Counted from the stretch's first letter, positions 6,506 to 14,049 are shown. The stretch: 16,235 bases of DNA from Brachybacterium sp. (GCA_030451965.1 JAKDNE010000026.1:1-16235); one strand, 5' to 3'. Program-made: numbers and translations. The notes: a model not told the origin generated them from the letters alone.

Positions 6506-7489
6506 ATGACTGCGATCCGGATCGGCATCGTCGGCTACGGGAACCTGGGACGCGGCGTCGAGATCGCCACCTCCCTCCAGGACGACATGGAGCTGGTGGG
6601 CGTGTTCACGCGCCGCGATCCGGCCACCGTGAGCTCCGTGCACGCACAGACCCCCGTACTTCCTATGGCCGCGCTCGACGAGATGCAGGACGAGGTCGAC
6701 GTGCTCGTGCTGTGCGGGGGGTCGAAGACCGACCTCCCCGAGCAGACCCCGCTGCTCGCCGAGCGATTCACGGTCGTGGACAGCTTCGACACGCATGCCC
6801 GGATCCCCGAGCACTTCGCGAACGTCGACGCCGCCGCCCGCGAGGCCGGCACCACGGCGCTCATCTCCACCGGGTGGGATCCGGGCCTGTTCTCGATCAA
6901 CCGCGTCTACGGGGAGTCGATCCTCCCCGCCGGCTCCACCTACACGTTCTGGGGCCGCGGCCTGTCCCAGGGGCATTCCGATGCGCTGCGCCGGATCGAC
7001 GGGGTCGCCGCCGCCGTCCAGTACACGATCCCCTCCCAGGAGGCGATCGACCGGGTGCGCGCCGGCGAGCGGCCCGAGCTGTCCAACCGGGACAAGCACA
7101 CGCGCGAATGCTTCGTGGCGCTCGAGGACGGCGCCGACGCCGAGGCTGTGCGTCAGGAGATCGTGACGATGCCGCACTACTTCGAGCCCTTCGAGACGTC
7201 GGTGACCTTCCTCAGCGCCGAGGAGCTGGCGCAGGATCATCAGCGGATGCCTCACGGCGGCTTCGTGATCCGCTCCGCGGAGTCCTCCCCCGGCACCACG
7301 CAGACCATCGAGTACCGCCTGCAGGAGGACTCGAACCCGGAGTTCACCGCGAGCGTGGTGGTCGCCTACGCCCGGGCCGCAGCGCGGATGGCCGCTGCGG
7401 GTCAGCACGGCGCGCAGACGCCGTTCGATGTCGCCCCGGGTCTGCTGTCCCCGAAGTCCCCCGAGCAGCTGCGCGCCGAGCTGCTGTGA
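6506..7489 (+). CDS. ddh: meso-Diaminopimelate D-dehydrogenase
   Basis: The 327-residue enzyme makes meso-2,6-diaminopimelate in one step from tetrahydrodipicolinate, ammonia and NADPH, a bypass of the succinylase route to lysine and peptidoglycan. The N-terminal Rossmann motif IGIVGYGNLGR (6-16) is followed by the NADPH-phosphate pair TRR (35-37), the SFDTH segment (93-97), GWDPG (123-127) and the substrate-side motif FWGRGLSQGHSDA (148-160), all hallmarks of the family; length matches the usual 320-327. ATG 6506 has a GAGGA about 3 bases upstream; the frame stays open upstream of this ATG, but those residues look nothing like the family. It stands alone, not next to other dap genes. Its presence indicates a meso-DAP cell wall, consistent with Dermabacteraceae. 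Confidence 0.95.
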   Translation: MTAIRIGIVGYGNLGRGVEIATSLQDDMELVGVFTRRDPATVSSVHAQTPVLPMAALDEMQDEVDVLVLCGGSKTDLPEQTPLLAERFTVVDSFDTHARIPEHFANVDAAAREAGTTALISTGWDPGLFSINRVYGESILPAGSTYTFWGRGLSQGHSDALRRIDGVAAAVQYTIPSQEAIDRVRAGERPELSNRDKHTRECFVALEDGADAEAVRQEIVTMPHYFEPFETSVTFLSAEELAQDHQRMPHGGFVIRSAESSPGTTQTIEYRLQEDSNPEFTASVVVAYARAAARMAAAGQHGAQTPFDVAPGLLSPKSPEQLRAELL

Positions 7490-7495
7490 GCGACC

Positions 7496-7529
7496 GCTCC
7501 CCGCGGGCCCGCTGAGGTCCACGGGGAGC
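7496..7529 (+). terminator. Hairpin downstream of ddh, candidate terminator
   Basis: GCTCCCCG (7496-7503) pairs with CGGGGAGC (7522-7529), an 8-bp perfect stem beginning 6 nt after the ddh stop codon. The loop contains a further GCGGGCCCGC palindrome. There is no T-run, so efficiency without Rho is doubtful. Confidence 0.4.
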
Positions 7530-7610
7530 CGACCCGGCGCCGGCGCTCGATGCAAGGTGTCTCACACCCCCGGGGGCCGGTTCTGACTGGGATCTGCCCT
7601 GGCGAACCGG

Positions 7611-7616
7611 TATATT
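7611..7616 (+). promoter_or_regulatory. -10 box of the tRNA-His promoter
   Basis: TATATT is a near-consensus -10 in an otherwise GC-rich stretch, giving a transcript start near 7623 and a precursor leader of about 25 nt. No good -35 lies at standard spacing. A CCGGTTC (7577-7583) / GAACCGG (7604-7610) inverted repeat abuts the box, with a GGG/CCC pair between its arms. Confidence 0.5.
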
Positions 7617-7627
7617 GTTCTCTCGTT

Positions 7628-7643
7628 GCGGGGTACGCCCCGC
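7628..7643 (+). other. Leader hairpin of the tRNA-His precursor
   Basis: GCGGGG-TACG-CCCCGC forms a 6-bp GC stem with a UACG loop, ending 5 nt before the tRNA 5' end. It would fill most of the transcribed leader and sit just upstream of the RNase P cut. Confidence 0.5.
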
Positions 7644-7648
7644 ACATG

Positions 7649-7721
7649 GTGGTCGTAGCTCAGTTGGTAGAGCTCCTGGTTGTGGTCCAGGCGGTCGCGG
7701 GTTCAAATCCCGTCGATCACC
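7649..7721 (+). tRNA. tRNA-His (anticodon GUG)
   Basis: The cloverleaf is acceptor GTGGTCG/CGATCAC (7649-7655 with 7714-7720), D stem GCTC/GAGC, anticodon stem CCTGG/CCAGG, loop TTGTGGT with GTG at 7682-7684, T arm GCGGG-TTCAAAT-CCCGT and discriminator C at 7721. The base at 7648 is G and can pair with C7721, giving the extra G(-1) that histidyl-tRNA synthetase requires. CCA is not encoded. Confidence 0.97.
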
Positions 7722-7729
7722 CCTTTGTC

Positions 7730-7776
7730 CTGAGCCGCGTCATCGTTCACGAACGGTGACGCGGCTCAGTTCTTTC
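7730..7776 (+). terminator. Strong intrinsic terminator after tRNA-His
   Basis: CTGAGCCGCGTCA (7730-7742) pairs perfectly with TGACGCGGCTCAG (7757-7769), with further CGTTC/GAACG complementarity in the loop. It is followed by TTCTTTCT. It begins 9 nt past the tRNA and should isolate it from the SDR gene. Confidence 0.85.
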
Positions 7777-8042
7777 TGCGTGGGTCCGTGGATGGGATCG
7801 CTCGCCGTATCGGCTGGGGTCCGGTGTCGTGGGCGCCGGCGATCCTCGGCTGGACCGATGCTGTGCTCGTGGACGCTCGGTCCGGCGCAAGGCTCCTGGT
7901 CGAGGATCTCGAGGCGCGAACGGCGTCGCGGCCGCGCTCTGACAGGAAGCGGGCGCATCGCGCCGCGAGCACGGCACCCAGCGCCCGTCGAGGCGAAGCG
8001 TGGATACTGGGGCGAACACACCGGACGAAGGAGGACGTGGCC
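7777..8042 (+). other. Non-coding stretch upstream of the SDR gene
   Basis: This 266-bp region has open frames on both strands, but none with a ribosome binding site and recognisable protein. The frame of the SDR gene stays open back to 7788, but its translation is compositionally biased (Arg/Ala/Ser-rich) and unlike any SDR N-terminus. The promoter of the SDR gene presumably lies here; I could not place it. The GGAGGA just before 8043 is the SDR ribosome binding site. Confidence 0.5.
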
Positions 8043-8786
8043 ATGCAGCTGGAGAACAAGATCGTGATCGTCACCGGAGGTGCCTCGGGCATCGGCGGAG
8101 CGATCTCTCGGGTCCTCGTCCGTCGCGGCGCGAAGGTCGTCGCGGTCGACATCAATGCCGACGCAGGTGCTCTGCTCGAGGCCGAGCTCGGTGAGCAGGT
8201 GATCTTCCTCGACGGCGACGTCTCCCGCGAGGAGACCGCACAATCCGCCGTCAGCACCGCCATCGAGCGGTTCGGGGGACTGACAGGACTGGTCAACAAC
8301 GCGCATGCCTCCCGTCAGGCGCCATTCCTCGAGACCACGCAGGAGATGTGGGACCTCTCCTTCTCGACCGGCTTCACCGCCACGCGGAACTTCATGCTCG
8401 CGGCCCATCCCCAGCTGGCGCGATCCGGCGGATCGATCGTGAACTTCGGCTCGGGAGCCGCACTGGACGGGCAGCCGACCCAAGCTGCGTACGCCGCCTC
8501 GAAGGAGGCGATCCGGGGACTCTCCCGGGTCGTCGCGAACGAGTGGGCGACAGAGGAGATCCGCGTGAACGTGGTGAGCCCGATGGCGCTGACCGCCGGG
8601 GTCGAGGCGTGGAGCAGGGCCGCTCCGGAGCTCTATCAGAAATCGCTCGCCAGCGTGCCGCTGGGCCGGTTCGGCGACCCGGAGACCGATGTGGCGCCGG
8701 TCGTCGCGTTCCTGCTCTCGGACGACTCGGCCTACATGACCGGTCAGACGCTGATGGCCGACGGGGGCGCGCACAAGCTGTACTGA
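8043..8786 (+). CDS. SDR-family NAD(P)-dependent oxidoreductase
   Basis: A 247-residue classical short-chain dehydrogenase. Visible motifs are the cofactor loop TGGASGIG (11-18), Asp36 ending the second strand (suggesting NAD over NADP), Asp60, NNAH (85-88, where NNAG is usual), Ser137, and Tyr150/Lys154 in YAASK, so the catalytic triad is complete. The C-terminus YMTGQTLMADGG is typical of FabG-like members. The substrate cannot be assigned; annotation as 3-oxoacyl-ACP reductase would be over-reading. ATG 8043 is chosen because GGAGGA lies 8 bases upstream and the SDR homology starts there. It converges on the FAD oxidoreductase gene with a 119-bp gap. Its neighbours suggest a role in a catabolic set, but this is only positional. 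Confidence 0.92.
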   Translation: MQLENKIVIVTGGASGIGGAISRVLVRRGAKVVAVDINADAGALLEAELGEQVIFLDGDVSREETAQSAVSTAIERFGGLTGLVNNAHASRQAPFLETTQEMWDLSFSTGFTATRNFMLAAHPQLARSGGSIVNFGSGAALDGQPTQAAYAASKEAIRGLSRVVANEWATEEIRVNVVSPMALTAGVEAWSRAAPELYQKSLASVPLGRFGDPETDVAPVVAFLLSDDSAYMTGQTLMADGGAHKLY

Positions 8787-8865
8787 TCACGGCCGAGCGT
8801 CCTGCGGACGGTGCCGCCGGGACCGGAGGCGACCCGGGCCGGCCTCGAGGACTCGGCTCCATCAC

Positions 8866-8895
8866 GCTCAGGTGGCACGCTCACGCGACCTGGGC
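8866..8895. terminator. Hairpin between convergent SDR and FAD oxidoreductase genes
   Basis: GCTCAGGT (8866-8873) pairs with ACCTGGGC (8888-8895), 8 bp with one G-T pair and a 14-nt loop, placed between two convergent gene ends. A smaller CGTCC-TGC-GGACG hairpin lies at 8798-8810, nearer the SDR stop. Neither has a T-run. Confidence 0.25.
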
Positions 8896-8905
8896 TGCCG
8901 GGCCG

Positions 8906-10516
8906 TCAGCGAGCGGGCAGCCTGTCCGTGATCGCTGTGACGCCGCGCAGCAGGGCTGAGGCCCACCGCGCCTGAGTCGTCTTCTCGAGTTCCGCCACCT
9001 CGATGTCGATGCTGTGCTCGAGACCCAGATGGTCGAGCGTCGAGGCCGCCGCCTGCCGGCCCGAGACCGCCGCCTGCTCCATCGTGGGGATCTTCCACTT
9101 GCCCGGTACGGTGACCACCTCTCCGGCCAGGAACACGCCGGGCATCCTCGTGACCGGACCGATCTGAGGGTCCTCGGCGGAGCGCACGTAGATCTGGGCC
9201 CTGTCCACCCACCGCGTGCCGTCGGCGTGCTTGGGTCCGAATTCGGTGGTCTCCAGCTGCGCGTAGGACTCCCAGTCGCTCGTGAACTCGAGGTAGATCG
9301 GGTCCGACACGGCTCCGCGGACGATCTCGGCCCGCGCAGCCTCGTCGTCCATCCCGAGCTGGAAGAGGATCTCGTGCAGCGCCTCCTCCGGCGTGCAGTC
9401 CATGAACCTCTTGCCGTGGAGCGACCCCTGGTGGTGCGGTGAGCTGCACGTGGCCGAGAGGGTGTACGGGGCCTCGTCGGGGAAGCGGGTGTCGCGCCAG
9501 AAGCTTCCGTTGTGCTGCAGTTGGAAGACGATGTTCCATGGGGCGTCGAAGCACAGGTTGTAGGAGCGTCCGGCGAAGGGGGCCAGCACGTCGGGCAGCT
9601 CGGCCAGCGGGAACTGCGATCCGAAGGACCACTCGTCGCTGAACGGGCGTGCGCTGTCGATGAGGCCGACGCTCCACATCACCTCGTGCGGAACAGCCAT
9701 CACCACGGCGTCGAAGAGCTGATCGTCCACTGCACCCACATCGGTCTGCACCTCGTACCGGTCTCCTCGGGGGACCAGGTTGGTCATCCGGGTCTCCTGG
9801 ACGAAGCGCACCCCGCGCGAGGCGAGGATCTCGACCAGGGCGGCTATCGCGTGGGACGTCGGCCGGTTGAAGCAGTAGGACGTGGAGGTCTCACCGGGCG
9901 GGAGGTGCGGCGACTCGGTCATCGGCATGAACATCAGCACGAAGCTGTCCATGATGTCCACGGCCTTGCTGTGCATGCGGGCGCCGGTCAGGATCCCGAA
10001 CCAGTTGACGATGAACTGCCGGGTCGCCGGACCGAAGCCATCGACGCCGATCACGTCGCCGGCCTGCTGGTGCGCCATCCGTTCGCGTTCGTCCTCGGAC
10101 GCATTGACGTGGTGGAGGATCTTCTGGGCGAGGTGGATCATGTCGGGTATCGAGAGGTCGAACGTCTCGATCAGCTCGCGCACGGTCTCGGCGTCGAGGG
10201 GAGCCGTGCGATCGACGGCGACGCGCCTGCCGCTCGCGCGCTCGAAGAAGATGTACTCCGCGACCGGGTCGAGGTGGTCCAGGATGCCGGCGCGCGCGAA
10301 GACGTCGAACAGCGAGTAGTACGTCGAGGAGAGCGCCCGGATCGAATGCTCCTCGAAGCGCCCGGTCTCCGCGTTGAAGTCTCCGCGCATCTTGCCGCCG
10401 CACTCCGGCGCGGCCTCGATCACTGTGACGTCGACGTCGTCGTGCTCGCTCAGCTCGAATGCCGCGACAAGACCGGATATCCCGCCGCCGACGACGGCGA
10501 CCTGCTGATGTGCCAT
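8906..10516 (-). CDS. FAD-dependent oxidoreductase, flavin amine oxidase/phytoene desaturase-like
   Basis: A 536-residue flavoprotein. The N-terminal dinucleotide-binding motif VAVVGGGISGLVAAFEL (6-22) ends at Glu34 in VIEAAPECGGKMR, with the GG-K/R following, as in amine oxidases, protoporphyrinogen oxidase, HpnE and CrtI-type desaturases. The C-terminal flavin motif is GVFLAGEVVTVPGKWKIPTM. The EEHSIRALSSTYYSLFDVF segment resembles carotenoid/squalene-type members, but no crt or hpn gene is nearby, so the substrate is open. No signal peptide is seen. ATG 10516 has GAGGGAG about 8 bases upstream; earlier in-frame starts would add 27 unlike residues. The gene is divergent from the dimethylglycine-oxidase-like gene (170-bp gap) and may share its control region. 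Confidence 0.85.
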   Translation of the reverse strand: MAHQQVAVVGGGISGLVAAFELSEHDDVDVTVIEAAPECGGKMRGDFNAETGRFEEHSIRALSSTYYSLFDVFARAGILDHLDPVAEYIFFERASGRRVAVDRTAPLDAETVRELIETFDLSIPDMIHLAQKILHHVNASEDERERMAHQQAGDVIGVDGFGPATRQFIVNWFGILTGARMHSKAVDIMDSFVLMFMPMTESPHLPPGETSTSYCFNRPTSHAIAALVEILASRGVRFVQETRMTNLVPRGDRYEVQTDVGAVDDQLFDAVVMAVPHEVMWSVGLIDSARPFSDEWSFGSQFPLAELPDVLAPFAGRSYNLCFDAPWNIVFQLQHNGSFWRDTRFPDEAPYTLSATCSSPHHQGSLHGKRFMDCTPEEALHEILFQLGMDDEAARAEIVRGAVSDPIYLEFTSDWESYAQLETTEFGPKHADGTRWVDRAQIYVRSAEDPQIGPVTRMPGVFLAGEVVTVPGKWKIPTMEQAAVSGRQAAASTLDHLGLEHSIDIEVAELEKTTQARWASALLRGVTAITDRLPAR

Positions 10517-10627
10517 GGTGAGCTCCCTCGTGGTGAGTGTTCCGCCGCGTTCTTCACCTCGGACGCTAGCAGAGCGGTCACCGCCCGGCTCCCACACGTC
10601 CGACGGGCCTTGCTGATGCTCCGCCCC

Positions 10628-10656
10628 TGGTCAAACCCGCCGTGGAGGTCTACCGT
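10628..10656 (+). promoter_or_regulatory. Putative promoter of the dimethylglycine-oxidase-like gene
   Basis: TGGTCA (10628-10633) and TACCGT (10651-10656) are separated by 17 bp, matching -35 at four of six positions and the TANNNT -10. Transcription would begin near 10663, giving a leader of about 24 nt with GGGAGG (10676-10681) as ribosome binding site. Confidence 0.4.
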
Positions 10657-10670
10657 GAGCGGCCCACGGT
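10652..10670. repeat. Inverted repeat over the predicted start of transcription
   Basis: ACCGTG-N7-CACGGT (10652-10657 and 10665-10670) is perfect and overlaps the putative -10 and start site. The right arm can also pair with an upstream CCGTGG (10640-10645). It could be a repressor site or a 5' leader hairpin. Confidence 0.4.
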
Positions 10671-10686
10671 GAAGCGGGAGGACGCC

Positions 10687-13206
10687 ATGGCACAGCTGCC
10701 TGATCGTGCAGAGATCGTCGTCATCGGAGCCGGGGTGGTCGGCAGCGCCGCCGTCCATCATCTGGCGGAGCTGGGATGGCGCGACATCGTCCAGCTCGAC
10801 AAGGGGCCGTTGCCGGATCCCGGCGGCTCGACCGGCCACGCCTCGAACTTCGTGTTCCCCGTCGACCACTCCAAGGAGATCACCGATCTCACGGTGGACT
10901 CGCTGCGGCAGTTCGCGGAGCTGGGGGTGCTGTCCGCCTGCGGCGGCGTCGAGGTGGCGCGCAGCCAGGAGCGCATGCAGGAGCTGACGCGCCGGATGAG
11001 CTCGGCGCGGGCCTGGGGCGTGGAGGCCCACCTGATCTCCCCCGCCGAGATCCAGCAGCTCGTGCCCTACTGCGACGCGAGCCTGCTGCGCGGCGGATTC
11101 CACACCCCCGCCGGGGCGATCGTCGATGCCCTGCGCGCCGGGGAGCTGATGCGGGAGCACGCCCAGCGGCTCGGAGCTCTGCGCACCTTCGCCGGGACCG
11201 AGGTGCTCGATCTCCGCGTCGAAGCGGGTCGCATCCGCACCGTGGTCACCGACCGCGGTGAGATCGAGACCGAGCGCGTGGTCATCGCCTGCGGGGTGTG
11301 GAGCCCCCGCGTCGCCGCCCTGGCCGGGGCGCGGATACCGCTGGCCGCTGCGGTGCACCAGATGGTCGACGTCGGCCCCATCCCCCAGCTCGCACGGACC
11401 ACGGAGTGGATCAGCTTCCCGCTGCTGCGCGACATGGACTGCCTGATGTACGAGCGCCAGCGCGGGCCCGATCTGGAGATCGGCTCCTACGCCCACCGTC
11501 CGCTCCTGCACCTGCCGGACGAGATCCCGCCGGTCGGGGATCATCCCGGACAGGCCACCCCCACCAGCTTCCCCTTCACGGAGGAGGACTTCGCCCCGCA
11601 GTGGGAGCAGGCGAAGCAGATGTTCCCCGCGCTGCTCACCGACCCCGAGCCGCCACGGCGCGCCGCGATCAACGGCCTGCTCGCCCTCACCCCCGACGGC
11701 GGGGCCCTGGTGGGCGAGACGCCCGAGGTGGGCGGGCTGTGGTCCGCCGCGGCGGTGTGGATCAAGGAGGCCCCCGGGGTGGGCCGCATGCTCGCCGAGC
11801 TGCTCACCGACGGTGCCAGCGAGATCGACCACCACGGCGCAGACATCGCCCGCTTCATCCCGGCCCAGCGCAGCGCCGAGCATGTGCGGGCCCGCGCCAC
11901 CGAGGGCTTCCCGAAGACCTACGGGATCACCCACCCGCGAGAGCAGTGGCTCTCCGACCGGCCGCTGCGCACCAGCCCGTTCCATCCCCGCACCGAGGCT
12001 CTCGGGGCGCAGTTCTTCGAGGCCGCCGGATGGGAGCGCCCGCAGTGGTACGAGTCCAACGCCGGGCTGCTCGAGGAGCTCGGCGACCGCATCCCCGCCC
12101 GCGAGGCCGAATGGGATCGTCGCTGGTGGTCGCCGATCATCGAGGCCGAGCATCTGGCGATGCGGAAGAGGGCGGCACTGATCGATCTGGGCGCCTTCGC
12201 GATCTTCGATGTCCGGGGCCCCGGGGCGCTGGAGATGCTCGAGCAGCTGGCCGTGGCCCGGATCGACGTCCCCGTGGGTCGTGTGGTCTACACCCCGCTG
12301 CTCACCCCGCGGGGCACCTTCCGCTCCGACCTGACGATCGTGCGCCGCGGTCCGGAGGACTTCCGCGTGATCACCGGCGGCGCGGAAGGAGGCCGTGACC
12401 TGGCCTGGCTGCGCGCCCATCTGCCCGGCGACGGCTCGGCCCAGCTGATGGAGGTCTCCTCGGCCGTCACCTCCCTCGGGCTGTGGGGCCCGCGGGCGCG
12501 GGAGGTGCTGGCCCGGGTGACCGACCATGACCTCTCGGACGCGGCGTTCGGCTTCGGTACCGCTCAGGACGTGCAGATCGGCTCCGTGCCCGCCTCGCTG
12601 CTGCGGATCTCCTACGTGGGCGAGCTCGGCTGGGAGATCCACGTCGCTGCCGAGCACGGGCTGCGCCTGTGGGACGTGCTCTGGGAGAGCGGCCGGGATC
12701 TCGGGCTGCTCGCGGCCGGGATCGGTGTGTACGGCACCACCGGGCGTCTCGAGAAGGGGTACCGATTGATGGGCGCCGAGCTCACCGGGGAGTACGACCC
12801 CGTGGAGGCGGACCTCGCGCTGCCGAAGGTCAAGGCCCACGACTTCATCGGCCGGGACGCCTATCTCGCCGCCCGGCGGGGCGACCCGGTGGCCCTGCTG
12901 TGCACGTTGGCGGTCGATGCGGGCGCGGAGCGCGGGATCGCCCGCTGCATGACCGGCGGTGAGCCGGTCCTGTCCCGGGAGGGCGCACCGCTGGTGGATG
13001 CGAAGGGCCGGCGTTCCGCCGTCACCTCCGCCGGGCCCGGACCGTCACTCGGCCGCTACCTGCTGATGGCGTACCTGCCGCCGCAGCATGCCGTCCCGGG
13101 CACCGCGCTCCAGGTCGAGTACCTCGGCCATCGCCATCCGGTCACAGTGCTGACGGCCGGCCGCACCCCCGCCTTCGACCCGCAGGACGCACGGATGAGG
13201 GGCTGA
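10687..13206 (+). CDS. Dimethylglycine oxidase-type flavoprotein with fused THF-binding GcvT domain
   Basis: The 839-residue protein has the layout of Arthrobacter dimethylglycine oxidase and of sarcosine/dimethylglycine dehydrogenases: a DAO-type FAD domain (about 8-385), a linking FAO_M segment (about 388-445), then a GcvT/aminomethyltransferase domain (about 450-835). GAGVVG (14-19) binds FAD; His51 in GGSTGHAS aligns with the covalent flavin His of dimethylglycine oxidase. His224 (AAVHQMV) and Tyr255 (CLMYERQ) align with its active-site His225/Tyr259, and Asp548 in RSDLT with the folate-site Asp. GSYAHRP and LSYVGELGWE-like segments are also shared. Expected chemistry is N-demethylation with formaldehyde captured as 5,10-methylene-THF. 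The segment after His51 (NFVFPVDHSKEIT) differs from the Arthrobacter enzyme, so another N-methyl substrate such as sarcosine is possible. ATG 10687 has GGGAGG 5 bases upstream. Confidence 0.88.
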   Translation: MAQLPDRAEIVVIGAGVVGSAAVHHLAELGWRDIVQLDKGPLPDPGGSTGHASNFVFPVDHSKEITDLTVDSLRQFAELGVLSACGGVEVARSQERMQELTRRMSSARAWGVEAHLISPAEIQQLVPYCDASLLRGGFHTPAGAIVDALRAGELMREHAQRLGALRTFAGTEVLDLRVEAGRIRTVVTDRGEIETERVVIACGVWSPRVAALAGARIPLAAAVHQMVDVGPIPQLARTTEWISFPLLRDMDCLMYERQRGPDLEIGSYAHRPLLHLPDEIPPVGDHPGQATPTSFPFTEEDFAPQWEQAKQMFPALLTDPEPPRRAAINGLLALTPDGGALVGETPEVGGLWSAAAVWIKEAPGVGRMLAELLTDGASEIDHHGADIARFIPAQRSAEHVRARATEGFPKTYGITHPREQWLSDRPLRTSPFHPRTEALGAQFFEAAGWERPQWYESNAGLLEELGDRIPAREAEWDRRWWSPIIEAEHLAMRKRAALIDLGAFAIFDVRGPGALEMLEQLAVARIDVPVGRVVYTPLLTPRGTFRSDLTIVRRGPEDFRVITGGAEGGRDLAWLRAHLPGDGSAQLMEVSSAVTSLGLWGPRAREVLARVTDHDLSDAAFGFGTAQDVQIGSVPASLLRISYVGELGWEIHVAAEHGLRLWDVLWESGRDLGLLAAGIGVYGTTGRLEKGYRLMGAELTGEYDPVEADLALPKVKAHDFIGRDAYLAARRGDPVALLCTLAVDAGAERGIARCMTGGEPVLSREGAPLVDAKGRRSAVTSAGPGPSLGRYLLMAYLPPQHAVPGTALQVEYLGHRHPVTVLTAGRTPAFDPQDARMRG

Positions 13207-13212
13207 GCCCCG

Positions 13213-13238
13213 GGCCCGTCCTCGATCGCGGACGGGCC
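13213..13238. terminator. Hairpin between convergent flavoprotein and iclR-type genes
   Basis: GGCCCGTCC (13213-13221) pairs perfectly with GGACGGGCC (13230-13238) around an 8-nt loop, exactly in the 40-bp gap between two convergent stop codons. It could serve both strands. No T-run follows on either side. Confidence 0.55.
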
Positions 13239-13246
13239 GGGTGAGG

Positions 13247-14020
13247 TCACCCGGTGACCTCGGCGCGATGACCGAGCCGGCGCGAGATCTCCTCGGCCGC
13301 GCGGACCAGTGCCTCGGCCACCCGGGGCAGCTCCTCTGCCGGGAGCCGGTAGGCGGGACCCGCCGCGGAGACCGCGGCGATGACCTCCCCCTCCGGGCCA
13401 CGGATCGGGGCGGCCGCGGCGTTCAGCCCCTCCTCGAACTCCTCGATCGCCACGGCCCATCCTCGCTCACGGGCTTCGGCGAACTGTCGCTGCAGGTCCT
13501 CGGCGGAGGTGACGGTGGTGGCGGTGAAACGCTCCCGGGGCGCCTCGAGCAGGGGCTCCAGCGTGGTGGTGGGCAGATGCGCCATGAGCATCTTGCCGCT
13601 CGAGGTGGCATGCAGGACCGTCCGGTCCCCCACCCAGTTGTGCAGGGCGACGGTCCTGCGGCCCTGCGCCTGGTAGACATTGACGGCGCTCCCGTCCCGC
13701 AGCACCGCGACGTTGACCGTCTCCCCGAGCTCCTCGGCGAGCGCATCGCACACCGGTCCCGCCTGGGCGGTCAGGACCAGCCCGTTCCGGGTGGCCGCCG
13801 CGAGCCGCAGCACCCCCACTCCGAGACGCGACCTGCCTCCGTCCCCGTCGCGCTCCACCAGGTCGTACGCCTCCAGGGCGGTGAGCAGGCGGGACGCGGT
13901 GGAACCGTGCACCCCCAGCTCCCGGGCGATCTCCCCGACCCCGGCGGACCCTTCGCGCGCCAGGATCTCCATCACCTGCGCGGCCCGCTCCACCGACTGC
14001 ACCGTCCCGTTCTCGACCAT
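13247..14020 (-). CDS. IclR-family transcriptional regulator
   Basis: A 257-residue regulator with the usual two parts: a winged helix-turn-helix (about 5-75; TVQSVERAAQVMEIL start, and GVGEIARELGVHGSTASRLL as the HTH core) and an IclR effector domain (about 80-250), with HATSSGKMLMAHLP and the AAAAPIRGPEGEVIAAVSAAGP motif that lines the ligand pocket. The ligand is unknown; the divergent demethylase operon makes its methylated substrate or a product the likely effector. ATG 14020 gives the standard family start; GAGGG abuts the ATG with no spacer, too close for a ribosome binding site, and a TANNNT box 5 nt upstream suggests a leaderless mRNA. Twin palindromes 31-62 bp upstream are the probable binding sites, implying autoregulation. 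Confidence 0.92.
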   Translation of the reverse strand: MVENGTVQSVERAAQVMEILAREGSAGVGEIARELGVHGSTASRLLTALEAYDLVERDGDGGRSRLGVGVLRLAAATRNGLVLTAQAGPVCDALAEELGETVNVAVLRDGSAVNVYQAQGRRTVALHNWVGDRTVLHATSSGKMLMAHLPTTTLEPLLEAPRERFTATTVTSAEDLQRQFAEARERGWAVAIEEFEEGLNAAAAPIRGPEGEVIAAVSAAGPAYRLPAEELPRVAEALVRAAEEISRRLGHRAEVTG

Positions 14021-14025
14021 CCCTC

Positions 14026-14031
14026 ATACTA
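14026..14031 (-). promoter_or_regulatory. Putative -10 box of leaderless iclR-type gene
   Basis: On the minus strand this reads TAGTAT, fitting TANNNT, and ends 5 nt before the ATG, so transcription would begin at about the start codon. No clear -35 exists; that position coincides with the first palindrome. Confidence 0.4.
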
Positions 14032-14049
14032 ACCACATCACCAGGTCTT

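Noticed and set aside
7649..7776. tRNA-His 3' end as an attachment site of an integrated island covering the metabolic region to the right
   Set aside because: No integrase gene and no repeat of the tRNA 3' end were found in the window, and base composition does not shift visibly.
7788..8042. N-terminal extension of the SDR protein
   Set aside because: The frame is open but its translation is compositionally biased, unlike an SDR start, and a strong GGAGGA lies before ATG 8043.
10450..12840. Very long open frame (796 codons) on the minus strand opposite the dimethylglycine-oxidase-like gene
   Set aside because: It is a shadow of the plus-strand gene in GC-rich DNA: the plus-strand product has family motifs throughout, and the minus-strand translation is low-complexity His/Gly/Arg-rich text with no recognisable domain.
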